From assembly GCA_947561715.1 (NCBI GenBank), contig OX387204.1:11351001-11415000 (forward strand): a stretch of 64,000 bases of DNA. The letters are read 5' to 3'. Source of the stretch: Ascidia mentula (taxonomy: Eukaryota; Chordata; Ascidiacea; Phlebobranchia; Ascidiidae). Position numbers and translations under genes: made by a program. The notes beneath the pieces were generated by a model. It made no database searches. It saw only the letters and a list, made by a program, of their open reading frames with translations, and was not told the origin of the DNA. This document shows, in pieces, positions 42,372-56,400 of this stretch (position 1 is the first letter of the stretch; each line of letters begins with the position of its first letter).

Positions 42372-45300
42372 ATGAAAAGAACAATCTTGTCTTACTTTAA
42401 AAGTGAGAGAAATGCTGATAACATGTCAACAAACAGTGAAATTGTGTCTAGCAAAAAGAAGAAACACACAGTTGTTCCAGAAACAGACATTATTGAAATA
42501 TCGTCTGATGAAGATGATCACTTGCATGAAATTGGGAAAAAAAATGTTAATACAAGTGCTAACAAACCCTGTTTGTCATCAAAAGTCACAATGAAAGAAA
42601 CTAAATCATTTTCCTCAACTTCTGAACCACAACAAGCTACCTCATTAGAAGAATTTAAAAGTGTAAACAGTAAAGCAATTACAGATGAATCAGATTTGCC
42701 ATACTACCTGAAAGATTTTTTTCTCATTTTGAATAGTGTCTTGTTAAATAACAATGACAAACGCCTGTTTGAAGGAGATGATATGCTATGGATTGAAAAG
42801 TTTAAAAGAATGTCTACTTCATCTCAGATGCTTTATATTAGGTTATATCAAAGAAAAAGCGCATGGCTACCTGTAGAAAAGGTAGTGTGTCAATGAACAG
42901 TTTTTTTTTAAACCGAGTTTTCATCCACGACTGCCTGTGTTACAGATTTCCTATCCACTTATTTCAAAAAGAATTGAAGGTGTATTAAACAATTTGGTTG
43001 AAAATTTTTTTCTGTTAGAAAGCAGTCAGGAAGATTTCTCTCTTCCTGAAGTTCTTCATATTTTATCAGCTCCACTGGTTAGGGAATTATCAAAAACTCA
43101 TCGTATTCAAGTTGGTGTGATTTTGAACATTTTGGTAACTGCTCTAAATTTCAAAAGTTTACTTGAATAACACAGAGTGTTGACCACAATCTCAATCTCA
43201 GATGTCCCACAACAAAAGTTTCTCACTTTCCGTCATATAAAAATGAAATGCCATGATAGTGATAGGCAAGTCAAGCAATTAGTGCATTATGCCGTAAACC
43301 CTACCACCAAAATTTGCCAGGCCCCACAACCACTGTTGTAGTTATACAAAATGTTGCTTTTCACCAACAAAGAACATTGAAATTTTTGTTTCCTGTTTGT
43401 AGAAAGGAACCAAGGAGCAAAATATATCAGCTTTAATGTCTATATGTAAGAAGCAAAAAATACTGCCTTTATCAACACAATCACTTGAAGCAACAATATT
43501 AAAAAGAGCTCTAAAATATCTTGGGAAATGCTATAAGGTTGCCCCATATCCCAAAAAAGTTTTCAACAGGTAAAATTACAAATGTAGCCTTTGTTTAGTA
43601 ATTGATCATTTAAAAATACTTTACTGGTAGACACATTACCAAAAAATTATTTATTCTCAATTTCTGTCACATGATTTTCATAAATTTTCTTTAATATTGT
43701 ATTTTTTGTCCTTCACTGTGAGATAATGTGGCACTTGCAATTGTGCCCCTGTTAACACATGCATAATAAGTCAACCACCTCCTGTTTAGATAGTGCAAAG
43801 CTCCTGGCCAAAGTTAGCCAAAATTACACAATAACTAATTTAATGACAAATTATTCAAAAAGAAATTTTCAGTGTAAAAATAACAGGATTGCTGTTTTTG
43901 TTTCAATATTTAATAGCCGATATTTGCATATTAGATTACTTCTTGTTTTTGATGTAACAAAAGGAACAAGTGATGATTCTGAATGTTCCATAACTGGTTC
44001 AAGCCAACCACCTTTTTATGGAAAACATCAACAACTTTCCTCCATTTTATTGGCAGGTTCCTAAATAATTTGTAACAGGATTTGTTTTGGAGATAAAGTT
44101 TTTTACTTGTAAATTGAAGGAATGGGGAAGGTGGTATACCCTACTTACACTATTCATACCACAACACCAATTTTTCAAAACAGAGATGAACTTTTGGAAT
44201 ATGAAACTGCTTATCAATTGAAGCTTGATGTCTTATCAGCATGTGACTCTTCACAATGGAAGGTAATGAAACCTTGAATAGTTTAAGATTGAAGAAACCT
44301 AATGGTTGATTTCTTTTCAGCAAGCCTTAGAGCTATGTAAAAAAGCAATAGAATCCAGTAATTCTGTTGCACCAAGTTCAAAAATACATGCTCTTTCATT
44401 AAAACCCTTTCTGAGAATTTTTTCAGCATCATCTGTTTATATTCAAATATTGTCCATACAGGTGTGTAGTAAATCTATTTTTATTGTGTTTTAGAGAACA
44501 GCTGTTGCATTTTATGGCAGATTTGGCAGAAACAATATTAACAGAACTTTGTTTTTTAGGTTGAAATTTTGCAAAGGCTAAAAAATTATAAGGAGGCAAC
44601 TGAAATTTTGCTTAAGTTATTGGATCAAAACAACTTTTGTTTGCTAAGGAGGTAATGAGTTATTTTTTTAAATAACATTTTGAATGTTCCTAGATCCAAT
44701 TAAAAAGAATGATATATGTTGAGTTCAGTTTATTTTAAATTGTGTTTAGGGGCTTTTGGGCAGAGAGGTTGGCATTAAATCTGGACCAGCATTTGCATAA
44801 TAAAGAAATGGCTCTAAAAGTGGTTCTTCAAAGCCTTTCAGACAAGTTTGTCAGAGTTGGCCACAAACTATCACTGAATGAAAGATGCAACAAACTGCGA
44901 AGCAGGCCAAGCCAAAAAGGAGAAATTAACAGTGAAAACTCATTTACAATTTTACAGGCCGAAGAGGTAGATTTTGTTGTTGTGTGGAATAACAGCTTTT
45001 TCCCAGAATGCATTATATTTGTTAATTTCACAGATAAGTATAGTTGGTAGAATTTTGCCAAAGCGTTTGCAAACAGGCAAAGCCCGTTTTATGTGGCAAA
45101 ACTCTGATGATCCTAATGATGTCTTACTGTGCTCGGTTGAAGAATATGCCCTGGCTTACTACAAGTACGAAAGGAACAACTAATTTTTTTTATGATCTAA
45201 TATTGTTAACCCACATACACCTTGTCTTGCATGATATATTCTGATATAGTTTTTAATTCTAGAAGCTTAAACTACAGTCATGGTTTACATGGGGAAGGAG

Positions 45301-46697
45301 GAACATTGTCTTGTCTGTTTTGCTTGCTGTTTTGGGATATAATTTTTATGGAAGGTGTCCCTGATGTTTTTAGAACACAATTTCAGGTTGGAATTTGGTT
45401 TGATCGTTGTTTACACAATGCAAGTTAAATCATTTATGACACAGTCCCATCCCTTGGACATGTTTACTGATGAATTTTATATACATCGCAAAAATGCAGT
45501 TGAAACAAGATTACGGGACATAGCGAATTGGCAAACCTCCACTTTCAGTGTTTCAAAACAAATTACTGATACATGGAATCTTCAGGAAAACATTAGTTGT
45601 TCCGGAATGAATTGGCAACTGTTTTCATCCTTAAATCAAGTTTTGGTAATTTCTTTTTTGTACGTTTTCTCAAGTTTTTTTTGTACGTTTGTTATGTGTT
45701 TAGAGTTTAGTCGAATGTATAGGTGGAGCCACTTTAAACCAAATTCTTGCAATTTTGGTCAAAGATCTAAGACACACACGAAGTGGTTTACCGGATCTAG
45801 TGGTTTGGACTCCCAAAACTAATCATTATAAGGTAAGTTTTTTTGTCACTTGTAACAGTTGTATTTATTGGGCAAGGCACTTGTATTTATATAGACAGTA
45901 TCTTTCATAAAAGTCATTTTCCTGCTGGTTACTACATGTAAAGATGTAAGGAAGATATGTTGATTTTGGTAGGAATGTAAAGTCATGAAACAAAATAGAT
46001 GGGACGGTTCCGGTTTTGAAAAAACGACTACAATGCTGGTTCCTACCAATACATTGTCTTAGTTTATATATTCGGTTCGGTTATAGCAGTAGTTCCCAAT
46101 CTTCTTCGAGATTTACCGCGCTTGCGACGTACGAAGTAAATTCACAAAAAAAATCCAAATTGTATTCTAGTGAGCGAAATTAAACGATGCGAGTTAACAG
46201 AAAAATTGGAACATCAGAAAGAAATTGCAGGGGACACTGGAATGGCACAAGTTATTACGCGACTCGCTTAAACTAAACTTAAAAACGACAAAAAGCTTGT
46301 GAATCACTGCGTTATAGGGCTTGATTTCAACGAAAAACGTCCTCTGCACAGGAAAACACAACCAACTAAGGCGACACGTGAGATCCTCTCTTTAATACAG
46401 TTTGACCGCCTGTTAGATTGTCTTTAATTGTCTGAAAATATTGTAACAGTTCTTGCAGAAAAATTTTACGTAGAATTATGTTTGGGATTAAAAGCGCTTG
46501 ACCCACACAGTATTCGGCATTTGTTCCAATCTTGATCTTAACTTATACACCCTGTGCCTTAGTTTGTAGAAGTAAAAGGACCCGGAGATCGCCTTCAGAA
46601 CAACCAAAAGATGTGGATGCATAAGCTGGTTTCGATGGGAGCAAATGTTGAAGTTTGTTACGTTTCTGCAAGTGCCAGTCGAAAACTGAAGATTTAA
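42372..46697 (+). CDS. FAN1: FANCD2/FANCI-associated nuclease 1
   Basis: Thirteen exons close in phase to 764 residues: 42372-42881, 42946-43110, 43403-43569, 43917-44056, 44120-44262, 44321-44461, 44560-44651, 44750-44966, 45034-45164, 45263-45386, 45445-45645, 45704-45832, 46563-46697. FAN1 is a structure-specific 5' flap endo/exonuclease for interstrand-crosslink repair. Family blocks include LPYYLKDFFLILNSVL, EVLHILSAPLVRELSKT (SAP-like), YPTYTIHTTTPIFQ, WAERLALNLDQHL, LLCSVEEYALAYY and HGLHGEGGTLS. The VRR-Nuc centre is intact: GLPDLVVW (Asp about 708) and VEVKG (Glu about 723, Lys about 725). The N-terminus has MKRTILSYF, like the region before the human UBZ, and an acidic SUMO-interacting-like motif IIEISSDEDD. 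No UBZ zinc finger is present; human FAN1 has 1017 residues. Confidence 0.95.
46087..46309. mobile_element. hAT-type MITE with 8-bp target duplication in FAN1 intron 12
   Basis: Ends CAGTAGTTCCCAATC and GCTTGTGAATCACTG form an imperfect inverted repeat. The flanking 8-mers GGTTATAG and CGTTATAG match at 7 of 8 positions, the length expected for hAT insertion. 223 bp with no coding capacity. Confidence 0.7.
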
Positions 46698-49092
46698 ATT
46701 GAAGTGACGTTTTTGCAACGTTTTAATAATGCGTGGCTGATAAAAAAATAACTTGGCAAGGCGACGTAAATACAAAGGTAGAATAAAACATTACAACTAT
46801 CCTCGTAGTTAAAACTCAACTAGAAATGTAAAAGCATTTCAACGGTAGATCACGTAACATAGCTAAAAACAGCGACAAGAGGAACGAGACAATGTTACGC
46901 AAATACAGTTAACACTTGTCTTTGTGCCAACGGGGGTCGTGTGTAAAAATCTGCACTCGGTGAAGTAACTTCACCCATCACTTTACTCGGTGAAGTTACT
47001 TCACTCGAAGAAGCCTAGTGTATAACCAGCGACCACTTCTTGCGATAGTCGGGCTATATATTTTTATGCGTAATGCCTTACTTACATGAATTATTTGTTG
47101 AAAATGAAGCATTTTGTTCCGACATGAAGGCTACTAAATAGAAAACTTTAACCTTAACTACAATATTAAAGACTTTTTACAAGCTTTCCTGGGTGAAAAA
47201 AACATCGAAAAAAAATGTTACAAAAATAGTATTTATGAACTGTAGTTGCAGAACCTGATCTCATGTGTTTTGGAAATGTTGCACTGTCTGTTTAAATAAT
47301 ACAAAATACACTGTGTTGGACCCACATGAAATATGCTCCCAACACAAACCTCTGTTAATTGCAACCTTACAAAATATTTCAATAAACCAAACATGTCATT
47401 ACAAACGTAGAACAGTCAGGTTCTTGGTAATAGTTGTGGGAAAATGGTATTGAATAAGCGATGTGTGTGAAGTGGTACGTACTGAAATCAGGGTAGGAGT
47501 CAATTTGGGTGATGTCTCTTCACCGAGTGAAGTCCTTAGGTGAAGTGCGTGCACTATACAGTATAAGTCATACCTCCCGAGTGGAGTTAGGTGAAGGCCG
47601 CATCTCTGTATTTCTATAGAAAAGACTTTCTTGGTTGGGAAATGCCCTTCTCGAACTCTGTCCTGCGTAACAGAGTAAAATTATGTGTAACAATGCAGTG
47701 GGTCATGCATGGGCGCCAGTGTTCTGGTGGAATGAGCGCAGATGAACAGGCTGTTGCCAGGGTGATATTCAGCGTGTTTGGGGCAGTTTTACTATGGTTT
47801 TCAGGGTTATTAGTCAGGCAGTAAATTGGTAGAGGGTGCTGTTGAACATGTAGCTGAAAAACTACCAAAATATTGAGATGGATTTTGTGAAAATACTGAA
47901 TCACAGAAAGTATGCTCTATTTGTGATTTTCTGTTAGTCCCGACCCTTGTCTAGGAATTCTGGTCAAAATTATATTTGATATAACTACTTTAACCGCTCC
48001 CCCAGGGGCATTTTGTCCCCCTGTTGGACATTATTTTGGCCTAAAAAGCAGAAAAAAACTGTAGGTTTGTTTTGTGAAAAAATGAATCACATTAAGTACC
48101 CTCCATTTGCGATAAAGTGAAGCCACCTATCCTCCTCTACACAATTCATTAAAAATTAGATGTCTTGTAACTGTTTTAAGACTTCACCCAGGTGAATATT
48201 TCCCCCGCGAGTCCGTCTCCTTTGTCCGCTGAAGATATACATTACAGAAAAATACCGACTAATATGTTTTCGGTACGAATTATATATTTATTAACCTGGC
48301 CCAGCGTGCACCTACAACATTACATTTAGCTAGTTATTAACTTGCATTGTTTCGACAATCCACATTCAGTAAACCTCCGGGTTCAATTCGACATAGCCTA
48401 AATTGGCGATAAACATAAGAACAATGCTAATACTGGTTGTTATGTAGTAAGAATGTGTCTGGAACGCAGTTTTGCTAATGGACTCTGTTAAAGCAAAAAA
48501 ATCCACCGAAAACATCTAGATGACGACAAGCAAAAAAACACCACTTTTTTACGGAATTTGTGAAGATCCAGATTACCTGAAGCTTTTTTCTTTGTTGATG
48601 TCAGTTTTGTTATATGTTGTGAATGTTATTACACAGATTGGTTCCAGCATGGAGTCATATTAATGGTTTGAATAAAGTGTTGACCGGCCTAATCTGAGCT
48701 AAAGCAAAGAGCTGTGTATTTGTTGTTGAATTAGTTAACTTGCGCCTGAGAAAGGGGGCTCCCGCAGTTTACCAGGAATAACGTGCAGATATCCATGTGT
48801 AATTAAAAATTGGGTCCAGCGTTCCTAGGATCGGCCGCAGTACACCACACAAAATGATGTGATTTGTTTAGAAGTGTCCCCACTCAAGAAGTTTTAAATT
48901 TTATTTATTCATGCGTTACGGCTTGGCACGAATCTGTAAATTTTTTTTGTGCTTGTTGCAATGTTGTGACAAAAACGGAAATGTTTGATTTTTTCGTGAC
49001 CTATTTTGAAACCATCATTTTAAGAAGAAATATTTTGAAGTACGCTAACTGTTTATGACTATGTGACAAGGTTTTTAAGGAGGTTTTCTGAA
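46698..49092. other. Intergenic region with GTGAAGT palindromes
   Basis: Near 46955-47010 and 47515-47596 short palindromic motifs built on ACTCGGTGAAGT and ACTTCACC recur. Otherwise no gene, RNA or named repeat was recognised. Confidence 0.45.
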
Positions 49093-49874
49093 ATGCATCA
49101 TGGCGTTTCTTCTCAAAAGCTTTTTAGAAAACAACTCTGTATATGGGCTCCAATAATGGAAAATGCAATGTGCATTCGTCAGACCGAACTAACAAAGCAG
49201 CAAGTTCGTTTTCGTAAACCACGGTCACTCGGTCGGGCTCCAACAAAGCGAGATGATCCAAATTATTTCAAAAAAACGTATCCCACGAAAGAAGATTTGG
49301 AAAAGGCAAAACCAATCTATTCAAATTACAATATTGCTCTTTCTTCATTAGTGTAAGAGTTAATGTAAAATAATAAGACATTTTTTGGCTGAATAAATAT
49401 TTTTCCAACAGGTCTGCATTTCAAGAAGAATTATTCCAAAAGCAAAGTCCGTCTACCACCACAAGCATTGCAGAACAGTTGAAATGGGATGAAAAGGCAC
49501 ATCATAAAATGTGCATGGAGTTTGTTGCGAATGCCAATGTTGAAAAGCATAAAGAAAGGTACTAAAGCATGTCTAACATGCTTTCGCAATAAACATGTCT
49601 GATATTTAACAGATTAGTTCGACTGGAAAAACTTAAGAAAGATCTGCATGATAACAACTTAAAAGAAGCAAAAAGGATTTCAAATGAACTCAATGAGAAA
49701 GAAGTACATTTCACCAAAAAAATTGAAGAAACTGAGCGGGAGTCGGAAATGTGGATGACAGAGGAAAATTGTGAAGAAAAAGTTGTTAAAGCTATTGACT
49801 TTCCTATATCTGTAAACTTTGCAGTGAACAAAAATGGAATTATTTGTAAAAGGACTGCTCAAACTCAAATGTAG
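49093..49874 (+). CDS. MRPS26: Small ribosomal subunit protein mS26, mitochondrial
   Basis: Three exons, 49093-49352, 49412-49558 and 49613-49874, give 222 residues (human about 205). The protein is a metazoan-specific part of the mitochondrial small ribosomal subunit. Supporting features are a basic, acid-poor N-terminus fit for mitochondrial import, the segment KPIYSNYNIALSSLVSAFQE matching the human RYQHYRQ…FVSE region, a long charged helical middle, and a C-terminal NCEEKVVKAIDFPISVNFAV matching human [20 protein letters not shown]. Identity is low, so the assignment rests on order and length of these blocks. Start chosen at the ATG at 49093; an upstream in-frame extension lacks an ATG. 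AATAAA at 49995-50000 is a plausible poly(A) signal. Confidence 0.8.
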
Positions 49875-50454
49875 TTGACAATCGTAACAAAGATTTATCT
49901 GCATTACAAACAGTTTTTTGTGCAGTCAATTTAGGTATTGAATTGTAAACAGTCCCGATATTTTGATCCAGAAATGTTTCACACACCTAATACCAATAAA
50001 TAGTTTCAAAACGGTAAATGCTACAGCTAACCTTTTTTATTAGGTGGAATTGTTTGTCTGCAGGTTTTAAATATTTTCAGAACAATACCAAATGCAAAAA
50101 AAATTAATTGAACTTTTCTAACTTTTGTTTCTATGAACTGTTTTAGGATTTTTTGTTGTGTAATTTATTACAAATGAACTTCACACACATGTTCCAAAAC
50201 ATCACCACAAAATTGTGTGTATTTAAAACCTTGTTACAATCAATGATTATAGCACAATCATAGTAAAACCACAGCAGCAATCAAGTCCATTTCTATCCCC
50301 AAATTAAATGCACACTGGGCAGCTAAAACTCTGGAGAAAAGAAATAAAATGGCAGTAAATAAAATACAAGTAAAATGATGCGATTAAAGAGGCAGCTAAT
50401 TATTAATTTACAAATTTTGGCTTGTTCAAAGCCATATATACATCAACAGCCACT

Positions 50455-53400
50455 TCACTTTCTATTCAGTCTCGAGCTTCGTCGCAAAACTAGAGCATCA
50501 TTTTCTTTGGAAGGTGCTCTCACTAAATCACAACAAAACATTAATGCTGCTCTAAAAGATGGCATTTTTTGCTAAGTTACGCAGTATTTCTTAATCTGTT
50601 TAACTGAATTAGGGTTTCTAACCTTTGGTTTTCGAGGTTCTTGGCTTCTTATTTGTGGTCTTTCCTGTTTGATTGACATCATCAGAGACTGCAACAATTG
50701 GAGTAGATTTTTTTTACAAAACACTTTGTACAATACATATATTTGTTTAAAAGTTTTACCTTCAGCAATGTTTGCATCTTCACCCAAATCTGTATCAAAC
50801 AAAAATCAAAGTTTTGGTAAAGGCATGTTCTGTGCAATTATGTCAATTACACAAACAATGTAATCTTCATGGATGTGGTTTTAGCAACTAATACCAATAA
50901 AGTAAACAGAAACATGTAATATTCTTACTGTCAACTGGTGCTTTTCTTTTTCTCAATTGCCTAGTTGACATTATGGACTTTTTGTCTGACAGCAATCCTG
51001 ATTTGTCTACAAATATTCATACACGAAAGATGTAAATCATGTGACATAGACCTGTATCTGCATCTATCTATTCCATGTACTTACCTGGTGATATGTTTCC
51101 AAATTTTCCAGCTTTCCTTTTTGGTACATGAATTGGAGTCATTCCACCCAAAACACTATGATGAAACGTCACTGTTTTTTTGTTCTCCATTTCTTGTGTG
51201 TGTCCAATACTTCCACCACTTTCAATTTTTAGCTGGTTTTCCCACAACTTATTTGCATTTTCCTCCATTGTCTTGGAATTTTTTCGAGGCCGCTTCATGT
51301 TTTGCTTAACACCAACAGTTTCTTCATTTTCCACTCTATTGGGTTTGATGTGGGCAACATCTTGCTTTACAACTTGTTTTGATCTTAGTTGTCGACCCTT
51401 GGTTGTTTTTTCCCCATCTCCTGTAGTTTTACTACAAATATTTTCATTCTTTATCTCTTGTGACACAACCTTTTTGTTTGATCTAGTTTTTCTGTTTACT
51501 GGTGAAACAACACAATCCTCTGATTCCTTAGAATTTGACACTTTCTGTGAAAGAGGTTCACTAGTAGGCTTATGTATATCACAATTTCTACCAACTTCTT
51601 GATTTTTTTCATTTTCTTGCATTTTTTTTCTTTTGTCTTTCGTAGATTCTTTGTCTTGGGAGTCAATGATAACATCAACAAGGTGAACTTTTTTTGCTCG
51701 TGCACTTCTGCGAATAACTTGGTTAGCCATGTCAGTTGCAACCTTTTTGTTGGTTTCCAAGATTTTTTCCTGTGGTAACTTATTTCTTTTAGTTTGACCA
51801 ATATCATTGTTGTTGTTCTGCTGATTCTTAATAACAGGGACCAGTTCCTCTGATTTGTTGCCGATACATGTTTTTGTGATATCTTTTTTTCCTCTTCCAG
51901 AGGTGGAAATTTTAGTAGGACCTTCTTGTTGTGTGGGAACATTTGGAACAAAATGTGAAGACAGGCTCTCAGCATTACTTTTTACATGCTCACTGGTAAC
52001 AATGTTTTCACTTGCACTGGCATTTGTTGATGTTGTTGCATTTCTTCTTGATTTTCTGGTGGCTTCAACTGCAAATTTCTTTCTTTGTCGTTTTGTTTTG
52101 TCAGCGGTAAGCTTCTTTTGCAAACTTTTTGATTCTATATCATCAGACATGTCGTCTGGAAAGATTTTATCCAGACACAGGGTTTCATTTAAACTTTCTG
52201 ATGGATGTGAATGCTGCTTTTCCTCATTCATACGAAACAAATCATTTATTCCAAAGTGTACATCCATGGAATGTTGTTTACCTTTTGGTGTCTTAAACAA
52301 ACGACTTGTGCCAAACGTTTCTTCAGTGGGAATATCATTTGGTTTCTCTTTTGGAGTGCTCACCATCCTCTTTATGCCATAATTTCCATCAACAGAAGTT
52401 TGGGTAGTCTTGACTTTTGGAGTAGTAAAAATTCTCTTTGTACCAAAATGGGTCTTTACCTCTTTACCCTTGCTTCTTGTTTTGGGCGTGTTGAATAATC
52501 GCACTGTTCCAAGTTGCTCAGTGACGGGCTTTGAATGAACTTTCTGCTTTGGGGTTTTAAGCAACCTTCTCAACCCATAGTGCTCTGAAACTGGTTCATT
52601 CTTTGCTCGTTTTGCTGTTTTGACCAAGGTTTGGGATTCAGTGTTGAAATCGGCTATTGGTTTATCTTCTGCCTCACCCTTCTCTTCTATACACATACTT
52701 TCATCAAAATCATATTTCCTCTTTAATGTTGGTGTGTCAAACATTTTCTGTAAACCCAAATTTTCATTTCCTGGATCAACATTTCCTTTTGTTGTTGGTG
52801 TTGTGAACAATCTTTTTGTCCCAAAGTTTTCTTCTACTGGAGAACATCCTGCTTTGTCCTTTGGTGTCTTGAGCAACTGCTTTGTTCCAATATCTTCATT
52901 TTTACCTTCAACCTCATGACATACCGTTTCCTTAGGTGTATTGAATAGGCGACCGATCTCAAAGCATTTCAAATTATTACAATCATTGTTAGCTGTTTTG
53001 CCTGCATTTCTGTCAGTATTTTGCACAAAATCTTGTTCAATCACTTTCTTTATAATAGGGGACCTATTTTTTTTTTGGTGTTTACCAACTAACAATGGAG
53101 AAGCACCAAGCTCTTTTTCATCAGTGACCACTTGTGTTACTTCACCATGAGTCACTTCATTTAAAAGTGGTGAAACTTGCATTTCACCAATAGTTTGAGG
53201 GGTATGCAAGTTTTCAAACAGATCAGAACTGGGGCTTGGAGTGTTGAACATCTCAGTCATGCCAGTAAAACTTTCATTCAAAGGAAGATTTATTTTCTGC
53301 AAAAGAGGAAGTAATATTCACCTTGAAACTATGAAAAAAATACTTAAATATGGCATCAGTATTTTACTTACACCAACAACTAATCCCTTGGCAGGTTTGG

Positions 53401-56400
53401 GAGTTCTGATCGGATATATCCTTTTTCGAGTTCTTCCAATATACAGTGTAGCTGGTGAATCGCAATGTTTGCTATTGTTTTGAACATAATCCAATTCTTT
53501 TTCCTTGGTAACATTTTTTTTCTCCAAAACCTAAAATAGTTTATCATCCCAGAACATTGAAGTTGGATTTTTTTAAAATTGTTTGTCAACTTACCAATGT
53601 TTCTTGTATTTGCTTTTTGGTTTGTTTAATTTTAACTGGGTGCCGTTTTACAATGTCCGACCACAACGGCTTGGAATTCTGCTTTCCAATGCTCTTCCTT
53701 TTATGTCTGAGTACAAAATTCTACAGCATCACAAAATGCAAACACAACCCTCATCAAAACAGGTGAATTATAACCTTTACATTTGTTTATTGCTTTTTTT
53801 CATTACGTTGTTTGGTAGTTAGATACTATTGCTAACAAAAATATTCTTTAAAACTCATGTTTACAATAAAACTTACAAGTTAGTTGCTGTTCTATGCACA
53901 TTTACTAGGGGTACATTGCCAAAAGATTTCCTTGATCTTTTCTGCACAAAACATATTTATCTTGTAAAATTTTAAAAAGTTTTAGTCTTCTTCAGAAAGA
54001 ATCAAACCTGGAAATTGCATCAAACCAAATGACAACAACAAAAATTTTTGTTTGCACAAACCAACCTGTTCGGAAGTTCTGGGTGTTGAACTGCAAAAAA
54101 GAAATATATGCATCCAGAAACTCATGTTTTTAAATTAGCTTACATCAAATAGATGTATAATTACCTTTCTTTTTTTGTTTCCACGTCCATGTGCTCCTCA
54201 TCATGGTCCCTCAGATCACTATTAATACAAAAAAAGTTTTTTATAATCAGTGACTAACACAAAAACAAGTCTCTACTCTACTAACCCAAGTTTTTTATCC
54301 ATTATATTTTGCAATGTACTTTGCAACAGATTTATTTGCTTTTCTTTGTTTGCTGGTTTGTATGGTGTTGGTGTTCGAATTTGTGTTTCGATTTGTTGCC
54401 TTTGAGGTGAACTTAATACTTTATCACCTTCCATCACCGTACTTAAATTATTTAACCGCATGCTTCTTCTTCCAGTGCCACATTCAACAACAGGGGTAGC
54501 TCCTTTTTTTATTGGAGTATTGGGAGGAAAATGCTTCAGAAATTGCTCCGGGCTAAGTTTTGGGCCAAAAGACACTCTGGATTTTCGTCGAACAGCTTGT
54601 ATTGGTTCATTAAGGGTACTTGGTAATGACAAATCTCGCAAGCTTCTGCGCTTTTTTTTTATAGGTGAAGAATTATTTTCAACTTCTACCTCTGACAGAT
54701 TATAAAATATTTTTTTGTCTTCATTTGAGAGTGCTGCTTGCTCCTTAGCGATGTCTTCCAGAAGGGGAATCGATTTTTTTCTTAATTCACCCATGCTGCT
54801 TCTCAGTGGTTTGATCTTTGGGGTTCTTGGACTCCCAAAAAGAGCCTTTTGTTTCTTTTTGCTCATGCCATTACATTCAGATGATCGTCTTCTGTTTTTC
54901 TTATCAGAAATACCTTCACAGGGAAACTCATATGGATCAGAATTTTCATGCATAGAGTTATTACTGTTCAACAGAATATGTGGAGTTGCTTCTATTTCAA
55001 TGTTATTCTGGTCATCTATACACACACATGGGTTTACATTTAAACTCTCTGGTAGAGTAACATCAATGTTTTCGGTTTCTTTTGCTTCTGTTAAGCTTTC
55101 ACTATCTCCATATTTGAATGATTTCCCAACATTTATGTTAGGTGTTTCACTTCAAATAAAAAAAAACATTCAATCAAACTGGGTCCACATTAATTAACAT
55201 AAAATATAAAGCTGCATACAGTTCACATTGTTTCGACTTCTTAGATATCATCATCATTGTATCTTGTGTAGAATATGACAGTTTTGCCTGGCTAAGAATT
55301 CCCCTTGGTGGCATGGCTTTGCAATCACCAATGAGATTAGCTCTATTACTTCAAACACCTTCTGCCATGCACAGCTGATGGTCCAAGCGGTGGCAGTTTG
55401 GTCAGTACTTAGTTTGGTATCTGACAGAATGATTCACCACAAAGGATAAGTCATGGTCAAGCTATTAAACTTTAGCCCGGAAGACTGTCATATTCAACAC
55501 AAGCTACACTGGTGAGGTAGGTCAAAAGACTGTGCAGCTCCCTTATTGGCTCAATTACTTTAGACAACCTTTGAAATATAGACTTATGAACCCTGAACCA
55601 GATTTTTTCTCCTCCATATAATTGTCTATATCATATATCTTAACACTATAATACATATAAGAATGGAGCACAATACAATAAACAGTATTGTAAATGTCCT
55701 TTCTTTTTTGTTGTCAAGGTTTAGGTTTACTGAAGATTTGAATGACAGACATGCCACCAACACTCTTTGATCATTTTAACTACGTACCTTATATCTGACC
55801 TCTCTTGGCATGTACCACTGGTTTCTTCAGAGTTTATAGGTTTCTACCAATATATATATATATATATATTTACATTGAAAGTAAGTACAGCAAAAAATAT
55901 TTCAGATTTTTAATGGTTTGCATGCATGACTTTGGAAACATCAAATGCAGGGAATTGAGTAGGAATTACAGTTTTGGTCTTATGTCTATGGTAGGATAAA
56001 AAGTTTGCAACCTGTGGTGCTGGTTTGTTGATAGTCTTTAGTTTTATGCTTTGCTTCATATCCTTGACCAACAAGCTGAATGGTGAGTCATTAGCAGGTT
56101 TCTGTATCTTCCCTGAAAGTATTTTTTTAAATCATACAGTCTTCAGTATTGAATTAATGTTTGTTTGAAGTACACAAGGTACTATTTAAAGTACTTAAAC
56201 CCATTCGTACAAAAAGCCCCCAAACTAAGATTTTTAAAGGATACCACATAAAAGGGGATTTTTGCAATTATTGACATACTTAGAGGAGTTCCATTCTTTT
56301 TCTCCAAGGTACTGTGTATGATATTTTCCACTTTATTTTTTTCACCATCTTGGTTTTCAGGATACTCAAATCTAAAATAAAAAGTTTAATATTTTGCCAA

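Noticed and set aside
47591..47904. Overlapping open frames on both strands upstream of MRPS26
   Set aside because: No domain, no splice partners, and frames overlap antisense; no evidence of coding.
51180..52919. Several long plus-strand open frames opposite the large Ki-67 exon
   Set aside because: They are low-complexity shadows of the minus-strand repeat-coding exon.
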